Made by a program: the position numbers and the translations under genes
Notes under the pieces: generated by a model
Told to the model about the DNA's origin: nothing
The model's database searches: none
The model's input: only the letters and a program-made list of their open reading frames with translations
Shown here: in pieces, positions 9,861 to 18,273 of the stretch
How positions within the stretch are numbered: the stretch's first letter is position 1
How the letters are laid out: the number at the start of each line of letters is the position of its first letter
Source: Flavobacteriaceae bacterium
GTDB taxonomy: Bacteria; Bacteroidota; Bacteroidia; Flavobacteriales; Flavobacteriaceae
NCBI GenBank assembly: GCA_028284005.1
Contig: JANQSO010000008.1
Span: forward strand, 161,201 to 225,200
DNA: 64,000 nucleotides
Direction: 5' to 3'

Positions 9861-11261
9861 TTAAATATGCAACGCCCTGTCTGCAGTTGCTGCCAGTGCG
9901 GCTTCTTTGACAGCTTCGGCATAAGTAGGATGTGCATGGCTTATCCTGGCAATATCTTCGGCACTGGCACGAAATTCCATCGCAACTACCGCTTCCGAGA
10001 TCAGATCGGCAACACGGGCACCCACCATATGTACACCCAGAACCTCATCAGTTGTAGCATCGGACAAGATCTTTACAAAGCCGTCCGTATCACCACTAGC
10101 CCGTGAACGTCCTAAGGCTCGCATTGGAAATTGACCTGTTTTATAGGTAACCCCTTCTTCTTTTAATTGCTCTTCTGTTTTGCCAACAGATGCCACTTCC
10201 GGCCATGTATAAACAACTCCCGGAATTAAATTATAGTCTATATGTGGCTTTTGTCCGGCAATGGTTTCAGCAACAAAAACACCTTCTTCTTCAGCTTTAT
10301 GTGCTAGCATCGCTCCACGAACCACATCTCCAATAGCATAAATATTAGGAACATTGGTCTGTAGGTGTTCGTTTACATCGATCATTCCTCTTTCGGTGAT
10401 CTTTACTCCGGCATTTTCGGCTTTCAATCCATCGGTAAATGGCCTGCGTCCTACCGAAACCAGGCAATAATCTCCAGTGAAGGTTACTTCTTCGTCTTTT
10501 TTATTGGTAGCCGTAACAGTAACTTCATTTTTCTTTCGCTCTACGGCAGAAACTTTATGTGAAACATAGAATTTCACTCCCTGCTTTTTCATCACTTTGG
10601 TAAGTTCTCTACTTTGCGAACTATCCATTGTAGGGATGATGCGGTCCATATATTCAACTACTGAAACCTCAGCTCCCAAACGACGATATACCTGTCCAAG
10701 TTCCAGTCCAATCACTCCGCCACCAATCACGATCATATGTTTTGGCACTTCAGCTAGGGTCAACGCCTCGGTAGAGGTGATAATTCGTTCTTTATCAATT
10801 TTAATAAAAGGTAGCGTAGAAGGCTTACTACCGGTAGCAATTATAGTATTCTTAGCTTCTATAGTCTGGGTCTTTTCTCCTGTGATCTCAATATGTGTAG
10901 CATCCTTAAAAGCACCTACACCTGTAAAAACATCTACTTTATTCTTATTCATTAAGAATTCAATACCCTTGGTATTTTGATCTACCACATCTGCTTTACG
11001 CTCGATCATTTTCTTGAAATTGAGCTTTATCTCACCGGGAATCTCAATACCATGAGCTTCAAAATGTTTGATAGCCTCCTCATAATGGTGTGAAGAATCC
11101 AACAAAGCTTTACTCGGGATACATCCTACATTAAGGCAGGTGCCTCCCAAAGTATTATATTTTTCGATGATAGCGGTTTTCATTCCCAATTGGGCGCAAC
11201 GGATCGCCGCTACATAGCCTCCGGGGCCAGAACCAATAATTGCAACATCATAGGTGCTCAT
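9861..11261 (-). CDS. lpdA: Dihydrolipoyl dehydrogenase (E3)
   Basis: 466 aa from the ATG at 11259-11261 (MSTYDVAIIGSGPGGY). An upstream in-frame ATG would add 23 residues before the FAD motif and is unlikely. The FAD-binding GSGPGG is at residues 10-15. The redox-active disulfide is GGTCLNVGC (Cys42/Cys47). The NAD-binding GGGVIGLELG is near 178 and the C-terminal HAHPTYAEA His-Glu pair is near 444. It reoxidises lipoyl groups of 2-oxoacid dehydrogenase complexes and the glycine cleavage system. It stands alone, between pabB and an Lrp-type gene. Confidence 0.96.
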   Translation of the reverse strand: MSTYDVAIIGSGPGGYVAAIRCAQLGMKTAIIEKYNTLGGTCLNVGCIPSKALLDSSHHYEEAIKHFEAHGIEIPGEIKLNFKKMIERKADVVDQNTKGIEFLMNKNKVDVFTGVGAFKDATHIEITGEKTQTIEAKNTIIATGSKPSTLPFIKIDKERIITSTEALTLAEVPKHMIVIGGGVIGLELGQVYRRLGAEVSVVEYMDRIIPTMDSSQSRELTKVMKKQGVKFYVSHKVSAVERKKNEVTVTATNKKDEEVTFTGDYCLVSVGRRPFTDGLKAENAGVKITERGMIDVNEHLQTNVPNIYAIGDVVRGAMLAHKAEEEGVFVAETIAGQKPHIDYNLIPGVVYTWPEVASVGKTEEQLKEEGVTYKTGQFPMRALGRSRASGDTDGFVKILSDATTDEVLGVHMVGARVADLISEAVVAMEFRASAEDIARISHAHPTYAEAVKEAALAATADRALHI

Positions 11262-11373
11262 AAAGTATAGTTTAAATTTAACTCCAACACCTTTGCCAAA
11301 ACTTCGGTGTTTGCAGATGCAAAAGTACAAATGTTTTACCGTTGCGCAATGCTGACATTTTCATAAAATTTAG

Positions 11374-11835
11374 CTAATTTAATATAACAGCCGTCGTGTT
11401 TTTAACCTCGTTGATCGTAAACGAACTTTGCGTGCTGCCAATGTGCTGAAGTGTAGTAAGTTTGGTTACCATAAAGGATCTGAAATGTTTCATATCCTTC
11501 ACCAGAACCTTCAATAAATAGTCGTATTCCCCACTTACGTGAAAACATTCCAATACTTCTTCCAGTTGTGTCACTTCATTTTCGAACTTGGTTAGATATT
11601 CTTTGGAATGCTGCAATAATTTTATTTGGCAGAACACCGAGAACCCCAAATTTACTTTTTCTTTATCCAATAGTGTTACATAGTTCTTTATAACACCTGC
11701 CCTTTCCAGTTTTTTTATACGTTCATATACGGCTGTTACCGAAAGGTTCAATTTATTGGACAATTCCTTATTGGTTTGCTTGCAATCTTGCTGAAGGTAT
11801 TTCAGTAATGATTTATCAATAGTGTCTAGTTGCAT
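11374..11835 (-). CDS. Lrp/AsnC-family transcriptional regulator
   Basis: 153 aa. The N-terminal winged HTH (residues 1-60) reads LDTIDKSLLKYLQQDCKQTNKELSNKLNLS then VYERIKKLERAGVIKNYV, diagnostic of the family. The C-terminal RAM/AsnC_trans_reg domain (about 65-150) holds the ligand-binding GEYDYLLKVLVKD. It is divergent from the PLP enzyme at 12000 with a 164-base intergenic region, the standard arrangement for an Lrp protein controlling an amino-acid catabolic gene. The amino-acid effector (possibly methionine) is inferred from that neighbour. Confidence 0.93.
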   Translation of the reverse strand: MQLDTIDKSLLKYLQQDCKQTNKELSNKLNLSVTAVYERIKKLERAGVIKNYVTLLDKEKVNLGFSVFCQIKLLQHSKEYLTKFENEVTQLEEVLECFHVSGEYDYLLKVLVKDMKHFRSFMVTKLTTLQHIGSTQSSFTINEVKNTTAVILN

Positions 11836-11999
11836 GATCCTGAAAAATTTTCTGAAAAGTACTAAAAAAGATCAATATTCTAAAACTAATAATTTACATA
11901 AATGATGTTTTTTAGTTTTATTTTCTATATATGACAATTATCATTGACAAATATTCATTAAAGACTTAGTTTTGAGTATAATTTTTAACCCCCTTTAAA

Positions 12000-13220
12000 A
12001 TGGTATTTAAACCCGCAAATAAAATTCAGGATCTACAATACTTTGGAGAATTTGGAGGTGTAAACCCTTCTATTTCCGACTCATCCACTTATACTTTCCT
12101 TTCGGCTAAGACTATGTTCGATACATTCGAAGGAAATGCAGACGGTTGTTATCTCTACTCCAGGCACACAACACCTTCCAATCTATATTTAGGAGAAGCC
12201 TTAGCTGCCATGGAAGGAACCGAAACCGCAAATGTTTCCGCAAGCGGTATGGGAGCTATTACTCCAACCATACTTCAGCTTTGTAAAACCGGAGATCATA
12301 TCATCTCCAGCCGAACCATCTATGGTGGCACATATGCTTTCTTAAAGAACTTCACGCCTCGTATGGGTATTGATACTTCGTTTATAGATATTACCAAGTT
12401 AGAAGCAGTAGAAGCTGCAATCACTCCAAATACAAAGATTATCTATTGTGAATCGGTTAGTAATCCCTTATTGGAAATAGCCGACATTGCCGGATTGGCA
12501 AAGATTGCAAAAAAACACGGCTTACAATTATTGGTAGATAATACTTTTTCGCCGCTAACCATCTCCCCTGCCAAACTGGGTGCAGATATTGTATTACACA
12601 GCTTGACGAAATTCATTAATGGGAGCAGTGATACCATGGGAGGCGTAGTATGCGGAAGCCAGGAACTGATCGATACACTTCGAAATGTAAATGATGGCGC
12701 CTCTATGCTTCTGGGGGCTTCTATGGATAGTTTAAGAGCAGCTTCAATTTTGAAAAATATGAGAACTCTTCACATAAGAATGAAGCAACACAGTCACAAT
12801 GCTCTATTTTTAGCTGAAAAGTTTGAAGCGGACGGATTAAAAACAGTATATCCCGGATTGGCTTCTCACAAAGGACATGAGTTATTTAAATCCATGATGA
12901 ATGAAGAATATGGCTTTGGAGGAATGTTGACCATTGATGTGGGAAGCCTCGATAAAGCAAATGAACTAATGGAATTGATGCAGGAACGCAACTTAGGATA
13001 TCTGGCTGTTAGCCTTGGATTCTATAAAACCTTATTTAGTGCTCCCGGCACTTCAACATCCAGTGAAATTCCTGAAGAGGAGCAAGAACAGATGGGACTT
13101 TCGGAAGGTTTGATCCGTTTCTCAATTGGACTGGACGATGATATTGAACGCACTTATCAAATGATGCGTCAATGTATGTTGGACATTGGTATATTGCAAC
13201 CAAAATATTCATTAAACTAG
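12000..13220 (+). CDS. Methionine gamma-lyase-like PLP enzyme (Cys/Met metabolism family)
   Basis: 406 aa, full length for the Cys/Met-metabolism PLP family. YSRHTTPSN and SGMGAITPT (PLP phosphate site), VDNTF (PLP-stacking Asp) and SLTKFINGSSD with the Schiff-base Lys near residue 204 are all visible. The family includes methionine gamma-lyase, cystathionine gamma-synthase/lyase and O-acetylhomoserine sulfhydrylase. The divergent Lrp-type regulator favours a degradative lyase giving 2-oxobutyrate, ammonia and methanethiol, but the sequence alone does not fix the reaction. A strong terminator follows directly. Confidence 0.85.
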   Translation: MVFKPANKIQDLQYFGEFGGVNPSISDSSTYTFLSAKTMFDTFEGNADGCYLYSRHTTPSNLYLGEALAAMEGTETANVSASGMGAITPTILQLCKTGDHIISSRTIYGGTYAFLKNFTPRMGIDTSFIDITKLEAVEAAITPNTKIIYCESVSNPLLEIADIAGLAKIAKKHGLQLLVDNTFSPLTISPAKLGADIVLHSLTKFINGSSDTMGGVVCGSQELIDTLRNVNDGASMLLGASMDSLRAASILKNMRTLHIRMKQHSHNALFLAEKFEADGLKTVYPGLASHKGHELFKSMMNEEYGFGGMLTIDVGSLDKANELMELMQERNLGYLAVSLGFYKTLFSAPGTSTSSEIPEEEQEQMGLSEGLIRFSIGLDDDIERTYQMMRQCMLDIGILQPKYSLN

Positions 13221-13227
13221 ATACACA

Positions 13228-13267
13228 AAAAGAAAACCGTCCATTTTCATATAGACGGTTTTCTTTT
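13228..13267 (+). terminator. Intrinsic terminator of the methionine gamma-lyase-like gene
   Basis: A perfect 14-bp inverted repeat (13228-13241 with 13254-13267, arms AAAAGAAAACCGTC / GACGGTTTTCTTTT) around a 12-base loop, 8 bases after the stop codon. The A-rich and T-rich outer arms would make it work in both directions. Confidence 0.85.
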
Positions 13268-13276
13268 CATTTGTAA

Positions 13277-13399
13277 TTGGTCAATTCTTACTTCTATTTT
13301 TTCTAAGAATTTCTTTTATAATTTCAATCTCCTCCTGTTGTTTTTCTAATTGTGCTTTTAGTTCTTTATTTTCTTTAGAAAGTATACTATACAGTTTTC
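13277..13399 (-). pseudogene. Remnant coding a charged coiled-coil tail
   Basis: On the minus strand the frame ending with TGA near 13278 reads about 38 residues rich in Lys and Glu (SKENKELKAQLEKQQEEI then EIIKEILRKN), a clear amphipathic helix. A stop lies in frame upstream and no start is present, so this looks like the 3-prime remnant of a small gene, for example an XRE-type regulator with a C-terminal coil. It fills most of the 300-base gap between the terminator and nhaC. Chance low-complexity sequence cannot be excluded. Confidence 0.3.
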
Positions 13400-13521
13400 A
13401 TTTTTGAATATATGTTGTTCATGTTTCTCTACAACAGAAAAACATGTTTTTTCCTGTTTTTAACAATACTTGCAAAGCTCTTTACAAAATCGTAACATTA
13501 CATACCGAAAAAAATAAACGA

Positions 13522-14997
13522 ATGCAAGACCAGGACAACCTTTCAAAAATCAATATTGAAGATCAAAAGATCATGGAGAATAAAGAGCTGAATATTTGGG
13601 AAGCTCTTATTCCTGTGGTAATTTTAATGGGCTTGCTCGCCTATAATATTTTCTTTGCGGACGGAGCCTGGTTAGGAGATTATTCTAACCAGTACATTCT
13701 TCTTATGGGTGGAGGAGTTGCTGCAATAGTTGGTTTTTTTAATAAAGTGTCTCTCGGTAGAATGTTTGTAGAGATCTGGGAAAACTTAAAAAGTATTTTT
13801 ATCCCCATTATGATCTTACTTCTGGTGGGCGCCCTCGCAGGTACCTGGTTGGTTAGCGGTGTTATCCCGGCAATGGTCTACTACGGATTACAGGTATTAA
13901 GCCCTGAAATTTTTCTACCTGCCTCGGTAGTCATCGCTGCCATTATATCAATCGCAACAGGAAGTTCCTGGACAACTTCGGCGACAGTAGGTATTGCTCT
14001 TATAGGTATTGGAACAGCTTTGGGAATTTCAGGAGGAATGATAGCCGGTGCTGTGATCTCCGGGGCTTATTTTGGTGATAAGATGTCGCCTCTTAGTGAC
14101 ACCACTAACCTCGCTCCCGCTATGGCTGGAACCGATCTCTTTACACATATTAGATACATGGCATTTACAACGGTGCCCACTATAATTGTTGCACTTATCG
14201 TGTTCTCAATTATCAGCACAATGATCGATACTACGGGAAGTGCAGATATTAGTGGTCTTTTAGCTACTATCAATACTACCTTTGTAATTACTCCGTGGTT
14301 ATTCATAGTTCCGCTGATCGTGATCGCCTTGATCTTATTGAAGACAAAACCTCTTATTGCCCTGGCAGCCGGCGTACTTTCTGCAGCTGTTTTTGCCTTT
14401 ATTTTTCAGGCAGAAATTTTGGGCGGATTGTCTTCCTCTAATACATCTTCCATTATTAATGCAGTCTTTACAGATACGGCCATTGTAACTGAGAATGAAA
14501 AACTCAACGACCTGTTTTCATCCGGCGGAATGAAAGGAATGTTGTGGACTATCTTTTTAATCATCTGTGCTATGGTATTTGGGGGTATTATGGATGCCAT
14601 TGGAGCCTTAGCCAGAATCACAAGAGAGCTGCTAAAACTTGCCACTACGGTTTTTGGACTCTTTGCAAGTACAGTGATAAGTTGTTTGGGATTAAATGCA
14701 ATTGCATCAGACCAATACCTGGCGATCGTAATTCCGGGAAAAATGTTCAAGAAAGCATTTGACGATCGTGGCCTGGCCCCTGAAAACCTTTCCAGAACGC
14801 TTGAAGACAGTGGAACGGTCACTTCTGTCCTGATTCCCTGGAATACTTGTGGTGCGTACCAAAGTGGTGTTTTGGGAGTAGGTGTAGGTGAATACTTTTT
14901 CTATGCGATCTTCAATTGGCTAAGCCCGTTTATGACACTTCTTTTTGCTGCTTTCAACATAAAGATCCGTCAATTGGCCGGAGCCAAAACTGCTTAA
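13522..14997 (+). CDS. nhaC: NhaC-family Na+/H+ antiporter
   Basis: 491 aa from ATG 13522 (MQDQDNLSK); another ATG at 13573 also fits, while the open frame further upstream (from 13444) lacks the hydrophobic pattern and looks untranslated. About twelve membrane segments start near IWEALIPVVILMGLLAYNI. ATGSSWTTSATVG, GAYFGDKMSPLSDTTNLAPAMAG and LNAIASDQYLAIVIPG are family signatures with the conserved charged residues. It exchanges Na+ for H+ across the inner membrane, fitting a marine habitat. Monocistronic. Confidence 0.92.
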   Translation: MQDQDNLSKINIEDQKIMENKELNIWEALIPVVILMGLLAYNIFFADGAWLGDYSNQYILLMGGGVAAIVGFFNKVSLGRMFVEIWENLKSIFIPIMILLLVGALAGTWLVSGVIPAMVYYGLQVLSPEIFLPASVVIAAIISIATGSSWTTSATVGIALIGIGTALGISGGMIAGAVISGAYFGDKMSPLSDTTNLAPAMAGTDLFTHIRYMAFTTVPTIIVALIVFSIISTMIDTTGSADISGLLATINTTFVITPWLFIVPLIVIALILLKTKPLIALAAGVLSAAVFAFIFQAEILGGLSSSNTSSIINAVFTDTAIVTENEKLNDLFSSGGMKGMLWTIFLIICAMVFGGIMDAIGALARITRELLKLATTVFGLFASTVISCLGLNAIASDQYLAIVIPGKMFKKAFDDRGLAPENLSRTLEDSGTVTSVLIPWNTCGAYQSGVLGVGVGEYFFYAIFNWLSPFMTLLFAAFNIKIRQLAGAKTA

Positions 14998-15062
14998 TAT
15001 TTTATAGGAAGAATTCACAAAAAATTAAATGCTTTTAGCTTTTAATTCAGCTTTTGAATTTG

Positions 15063-15070
15063 TACTTTTG
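15063..15070 (+). promoter_or_regulatory. TACTTTTG promoter box of ahpC
   Basis: Matches TAnnTTTG, 38 bases before the ATG, which would give a leader of about 30 nt. A TTTG occurs only about 6 bases upstream, closer than the usual -33 spacing. Confidence 0.55.
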
Positions 15071-15108
15071 CAGCCTTAAATAAGTACTAAAATTCAAAAG
15101 TAATAATT

Positions 15109-15753
15109 ATGGCATTTGTAGGTAAAAAATTCCCTGATTTATTTGTTGACGCAATAGATAAAAACGGCGTAACACAAAAAATAAATATTCTCTCAACGGC
15201 GCAATCCGAAGGAAAAAAAATAATCCTTTTTTGGTACCCGAAAGATTTTACTTTTGTTTGCCCGACCGAGTTGCATGCTTTCCAGGCTGCACTTGATGAG
15301 TTTGAAAAAAGAAACACTCTGGTTATAGGAGCTTCGTGTGATACACCGGAAGTACATTTTGCCTGGTTAAATACCCCAAAGAACAATGGTGGAATAAAAG
15401 GTGTGACCTATCCTATCCTGGCAGATACAAACCGTAATCTTTCGTCACAATTAGATATTCTGGATATTACAAACGAACGTTACGACGATGAGACCGGGAA
15501 TGTACTTGTAGATGGTGACAATGTTACCTACCGAGCTACTTATTTGATCGATGAAAAGGGAACCGTTTTTCATGAAAGTATTAACCATATGCCAGTGGGT
15601 AGAAATGTTTCAGAGTTTATTAGATTGATCGATGCATATACTCATGTTCAGGAGAATGGAGAAGTATGTCCTGCAAACTGGCAGGAAGGAGCTTCAGCAA
15701 TGAATGCAGACCGCAAAGGGGTTGCAGAGTATCTAAGCCAGCATCTAAACTAA
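15109..15753 (+). CDS. Typical 2-Cys peroxiredoxin (AhpC/Prx1 type)
   Basis: 214 aa. The peroxidatic Cys51 is in DFTFVCPTELH and the resolving Cys187 in NGEVCPANW. It reduces hydrogen peroxide, organic peroxides or peroxynitrite in the cytosol, using thioredoxin or a similar reductant. No AhpF lies nearby. It has its own promoter box and a strong terminator, and is followed by a second peroxidase gene, tpx. YPKDFTF upstream and RATYLIDEKG downstream of the active site agree with the Prx1/AhpC subfamily. Confidence 0.95.
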   Translation: MAFVGKKFPDLFVDAIDKNGVTQKINILSTAQSEGKKIILFWYPKDFTFVCPTELHAFQAALDEFEKRNTLVIGASCDTPEVHFAWLNTPKNNGGIKGVTYPILADTNRNLSSQLDILDITNERYDDETGNVLVDGDNVTYRATYLIDEKGTVFHESINHMPVGRNVSEFIRLIDAYTHVQENGEVCPANWQEGASAMNADRKGVAEYLSQHLN

Positions 15754-15790
15754 AAGATAATAGTTTATAGATTAAGTTAAGTTGTTTAAG

Positions 15791-15829
15791 AACCCTCTCT
15801 TTCTAAAATTTGGAAGAGAGGGTTTTTTA
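15791..15829 (+). terminator. Intrinsic terminator of the peroxiredoxin gene
   Basis: Arms AACCCTCTCT (15791-15800) and AGAGAGGGTT (15815-15824), extended by an A-T and a G-U pair, followed by TTTT. It lies 38 bases after the stop and separates this gene from tpx. Confidence 0.85.
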
Positions 15830-15913
15830 TGAAATATTTTAGCTTTATATGCTATTCTCCACTTCATTTAATTCCGAATGCGTATTTTTATCCTTCAATT
15901 ATATTCAAAAAAT

Positions 15914-16414
15914 ATGGCATCCATTACACTTGGCGGAAATCCTGCAGAAACCATAGGAAATATCCCGGAAATAGGCACTATAGCTTCAAATTTTGTGTTG
16001 AGAACAACAGACCTGTCTTCGAAGTCTTTGTTAGATTATAATGGTTACAGAAAAATCCTGAATATTTTTCCCAGTATTGACACAGGAGTCTGTTCGGCTT
16101 CTGCGAGAAAATTTAACGAGGAGGCTTCAAACTTAAAAAACACAAAGGTTTTGTGTATTTCAAGAGACCTTCCGTTTGCTCAAAGTCGTTTTTGTGCTGC
16201 CGAAGGAATTGAAAATGTGGAAATGCTTTCAGATTTTGAAGACGGCAGTTTTGGAAAGGCCTATGGCTTAGAGATCATCAATGGTGCTTTTAAAAACTTG
16301 CACTCAAGAGTAGTCATCGTTTTAGATGAAAACAACAAGGTAATGTATACAGAACAAGTACCTGAGATAGGTCAGGAACCCGATTATATTTCGGCTTTAA
16401 AAATGTTACGATAA
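15914..16414 (+). CDS. tpx: Thiol peroxidase (atypical 2-Cys peroxiredoxin)
   Basis: 166 aa from ATG 15914 (MASITLGGNPAET), the usual length; a start 36 bases earlier would add a non-conserved tail. The peroxidatic Cys60 is in SIDTGVCSAS and the resolving Cys94 in AQSRFCAAEGI, equivalent to Cys61/Cys95 of E. coli Tpx. It reduces alkyl hydroperoxides with thioredoxin. The stop TAA is directly followed by the ATG of dgkA, so the two are translationally coupled. Confidence 0.95.
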   Translation: MASITLGGNPAETIGNIPEIGTIASNFVLRTTDLSSKSLLDYNGYRKILNIFPSIDTGVCSASARKFNEEASNLKNTKVLCISRDLPFAQSRFCAAEGIENVEMLSDFEDGSFGKAYGLEIINGAFKNLHSRVVIVLDENNKVMYTEQVPEIGQEPDYISALKMLR

Positions 16415-16774
16415 ATGTGGAATTCTTATTTGGGCAAACGCCTTAAAGGTTTTGGCTATGCATCTAAAGGAGCCTGGATGCTTCTTAAAAATGAGCCAAG
16501 TATTCAAGTACAGGCCGTTATTGCTGTCTTAATTACTATCGCAGGATTTTATTTTGAAATTTCGACAACCGAATGGCTGCTTCAAATATTCGCTATAGGC
16601 TTGGTCATGAGTATTGAAGGACTCAATACCGCTGCCGAAGAAATGGCAGATTTTGTCCACCCTAATTTCCATAACAAAATTGGTTATATAAAAGATGTTG
16701 CCGCCGGTGCAGTATTCTTCGCGGCGATAGCAGCAATCGTTATCGCCTGTATCATTTATATTCCAAAGTTCTAG
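16415..16774 (+). CDS. dgkA: Diacylglycerol kinase / undecaprenol kinase family membrane protein
   Basis: 119 aa with three membrane segments. The family signature MSIEGLNTAAEEMADFVHP (residues 66-84) carries the catalytic glutamates, and the N-terminus has RLKGFGYASKGAWMLLKNEPS. It phosphorylates diacylglycerol or undecaprenol, recycling lipids in the inner membrane. It abuts tpx with no spacer. A hairpin (16783-16802) follows but lacks a T tract, so its role is unclear. Confidence 0.92.
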   Translation: MWNSYLGKRLKGFGYASKGAWMLLKNEPSIQVQAVIAVLITIAGFYFEISTTEWLLQIFAIGLVMSIEGLNTAAEEMADFVHPNFHNKIGYIKDVAAGAVFFAAIAAIVIACIIYIPKF

Positions 16775-16879
16775 GTTCCTAAAATCACCCAAACAGGTGA
16801 TTGACAGTCACTTGTTTGCTTTGTAAGTTTATTCCTAAATAAATTTTCTAAGTATATTAACTCTAATTCTGAATACATT

Positions 16880-18271
16880 ATGAGACTAGCTATCATTCTT
16901 ATTTGTGCGATTAGTTTTGTGTTTCAAACGAATGCACAGAACAAAGAAGCACTTTCGCCAATTATTTTTATTTACGATGCAAGTGGCTCTATGTGGGGAC
17001 AAATGCAAGGCAAGACCAAAATGGAGATCGCTTCAGGTGTATTGTCTACTTCAATAAATAGCCTCCCCGAAAATCAAGAAATTGGTTTGGTGGCTTATGG
17101 CCACAGGAAAAAAGGAGATTGCAAGGACGTCGAGTTTTTAGTGGATGTTTCCAATGGAACTAAATCTAAGGTAAATAGTACACTTAAAGGAATCAAACCA
17201 CTGGGAATGACACCCCTTGCCTATTCTGCAACACAAGTGATCGATAAGCTTCGTGTTTCCAAAACAAAAGCTACCATTATTTTGGTCACTGACGGAATTG
17301 AATCCTGTAACGGTAATATCTGTGATGTGGTAAAAGCTGCCAAAAAAGAAGGTATTGATTTTAGGTTGCATATTATTGGATTTGGGTTAAAAGCAGGGGA
17401 AACAGAACAGCTCAAATGTGCAGCAAATGCAGGTGACGGTCAATATTACGATGCTGCAGATGCAAGTGGTTTAAGTAATGTTCTAAATGAAGCTACTTCA
17501 GAAACTGTAGACAAACCAAAAGGTAACTTTGGGGTTTACGCTGTTAAAAATGGAGAACCTATTGACGCTTACGTAAAGGCATTTATAGCAGGCACTCAAA
17601 AAGAAGCAGGCACACTAAGAACCTATAAAGAAACCCGCTATATGTATCTGCCTGCCGGAACTTATGATCTTGTAGCACATCCTATTGGCAGTGACGTAAA
17701 TTCGATAACTATAAGAGGAGAACAAAGCTTCGATGACAAAGTAACAGAGCGTACCATTAGTTTTGATGGCGGAAAACTAGGGATTACCACCACAAACAAT
17801 GGTGAAAATTGGGACTGTACCGTAAAAGTATATGGCCAGGATGGGAAAGTAGTTGCGACTGTACGTACATATAAGGCTCCAAAAGAAGTGGAAGTAGATC
17901 CGGGAACTTACAAAATTGTAATTCAGGGATTGATTATGGAAGGAATTGAAACCTCTACCGAAATAGAAAACTTAATAGTTAAAACGGGAGGTATTACACC
18001 TGTTTCACATGATTTTAAAACAGGGACCGTATTTATTGATGCAAAAGCAGAAGGCAATTCTATAGACAGTGTTGTAACTATACATGAAGCTTCCACAAAT
18101 AAAAATGTGGCAGGCAGCCGCACCTACGACCGTGGTACTGAATTTCTATTGAATCCGGGCACTTATAAAGTTAAAGTAACTCCACTTGGAAATTTTAAAG
18201 ACAGGAAATCACAAAGCTTTACCATAGAAGTAAAAAAAGGGGAAGCCATTACAAAAACAATTAAATTCTAA
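16880..18271 (+). CDS. Secreted VWA-domain protein with repeated beta-sandwich modules
   Basis: 463 aa. A signal peptide (1-19) precedes a von Willebrand A domain (about 27-210) with an intact MIDAS start, DASGSMWG (residues 34-41), a later TP (MTPLAYS) and VTDGIES. After about 210, three similar modules of about 85 residues follow, each with an RTY turn and a PGTYxxxxxP strand, resembling carboxypeptidase-regulatory or PEGA-like folds. It probably binds metal or protein in the periplasm or on the surface. The next gene begins 2 bases after its stop. The molecular role is unknown. Confidence 0.8.
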   Translation: MRLAIILICAISFVFQTNAQNKEALSPIIFIYDASGSMWGQMQGKTKMEIASGVLSTSINSLPENQEIGLVAYGHRKKGDCKDVEFLVDVSNGTKSKVNSTLKGIKPLGMTPLAYSATQVIDKLRVSKTKATIILVTDGIESCNGNICDVVKAAKKEGIDFRLHIIGFGLKAGETEQLKCAANAGDGQYYDAADASGLSNVLNEATSETVDKPKGNFGVYAVKNGEPIDAYVKAFIAGTQKEAGTLRTYKETRYMYLPAGTYDLVAHPIGSDVNSITIRGEQSFDDKVTERTISFDGGKLGITTTNNGENWDCTVKVYGQDGKVVATVRTYKAPKEVEVDPGTYKIVIQGLIMEGIETSTEIENLIVKTGGITPVSHDFKTGTVFIDAKAEGNSIDSVVTIHEASTNKNVAGSRTYDRGTEFLLNPGTYKVKVTPLGNFKDRKSQSFTIEVKKGEAITKTIKF

Positions 18272-18273
18272 AG

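Noticed and set aside
13444..13521. Upstream start for the NhaC gene
   Set aside because: The extra 26 residues are not like an antiporter N-terminus; ATG 13522 or 13573 is more credible.
16783..16802. AATCACC/GGTGATT hairpin after dgkA as terminator
   Set aside because: No T tract follows on either strand; kept only as a remark.
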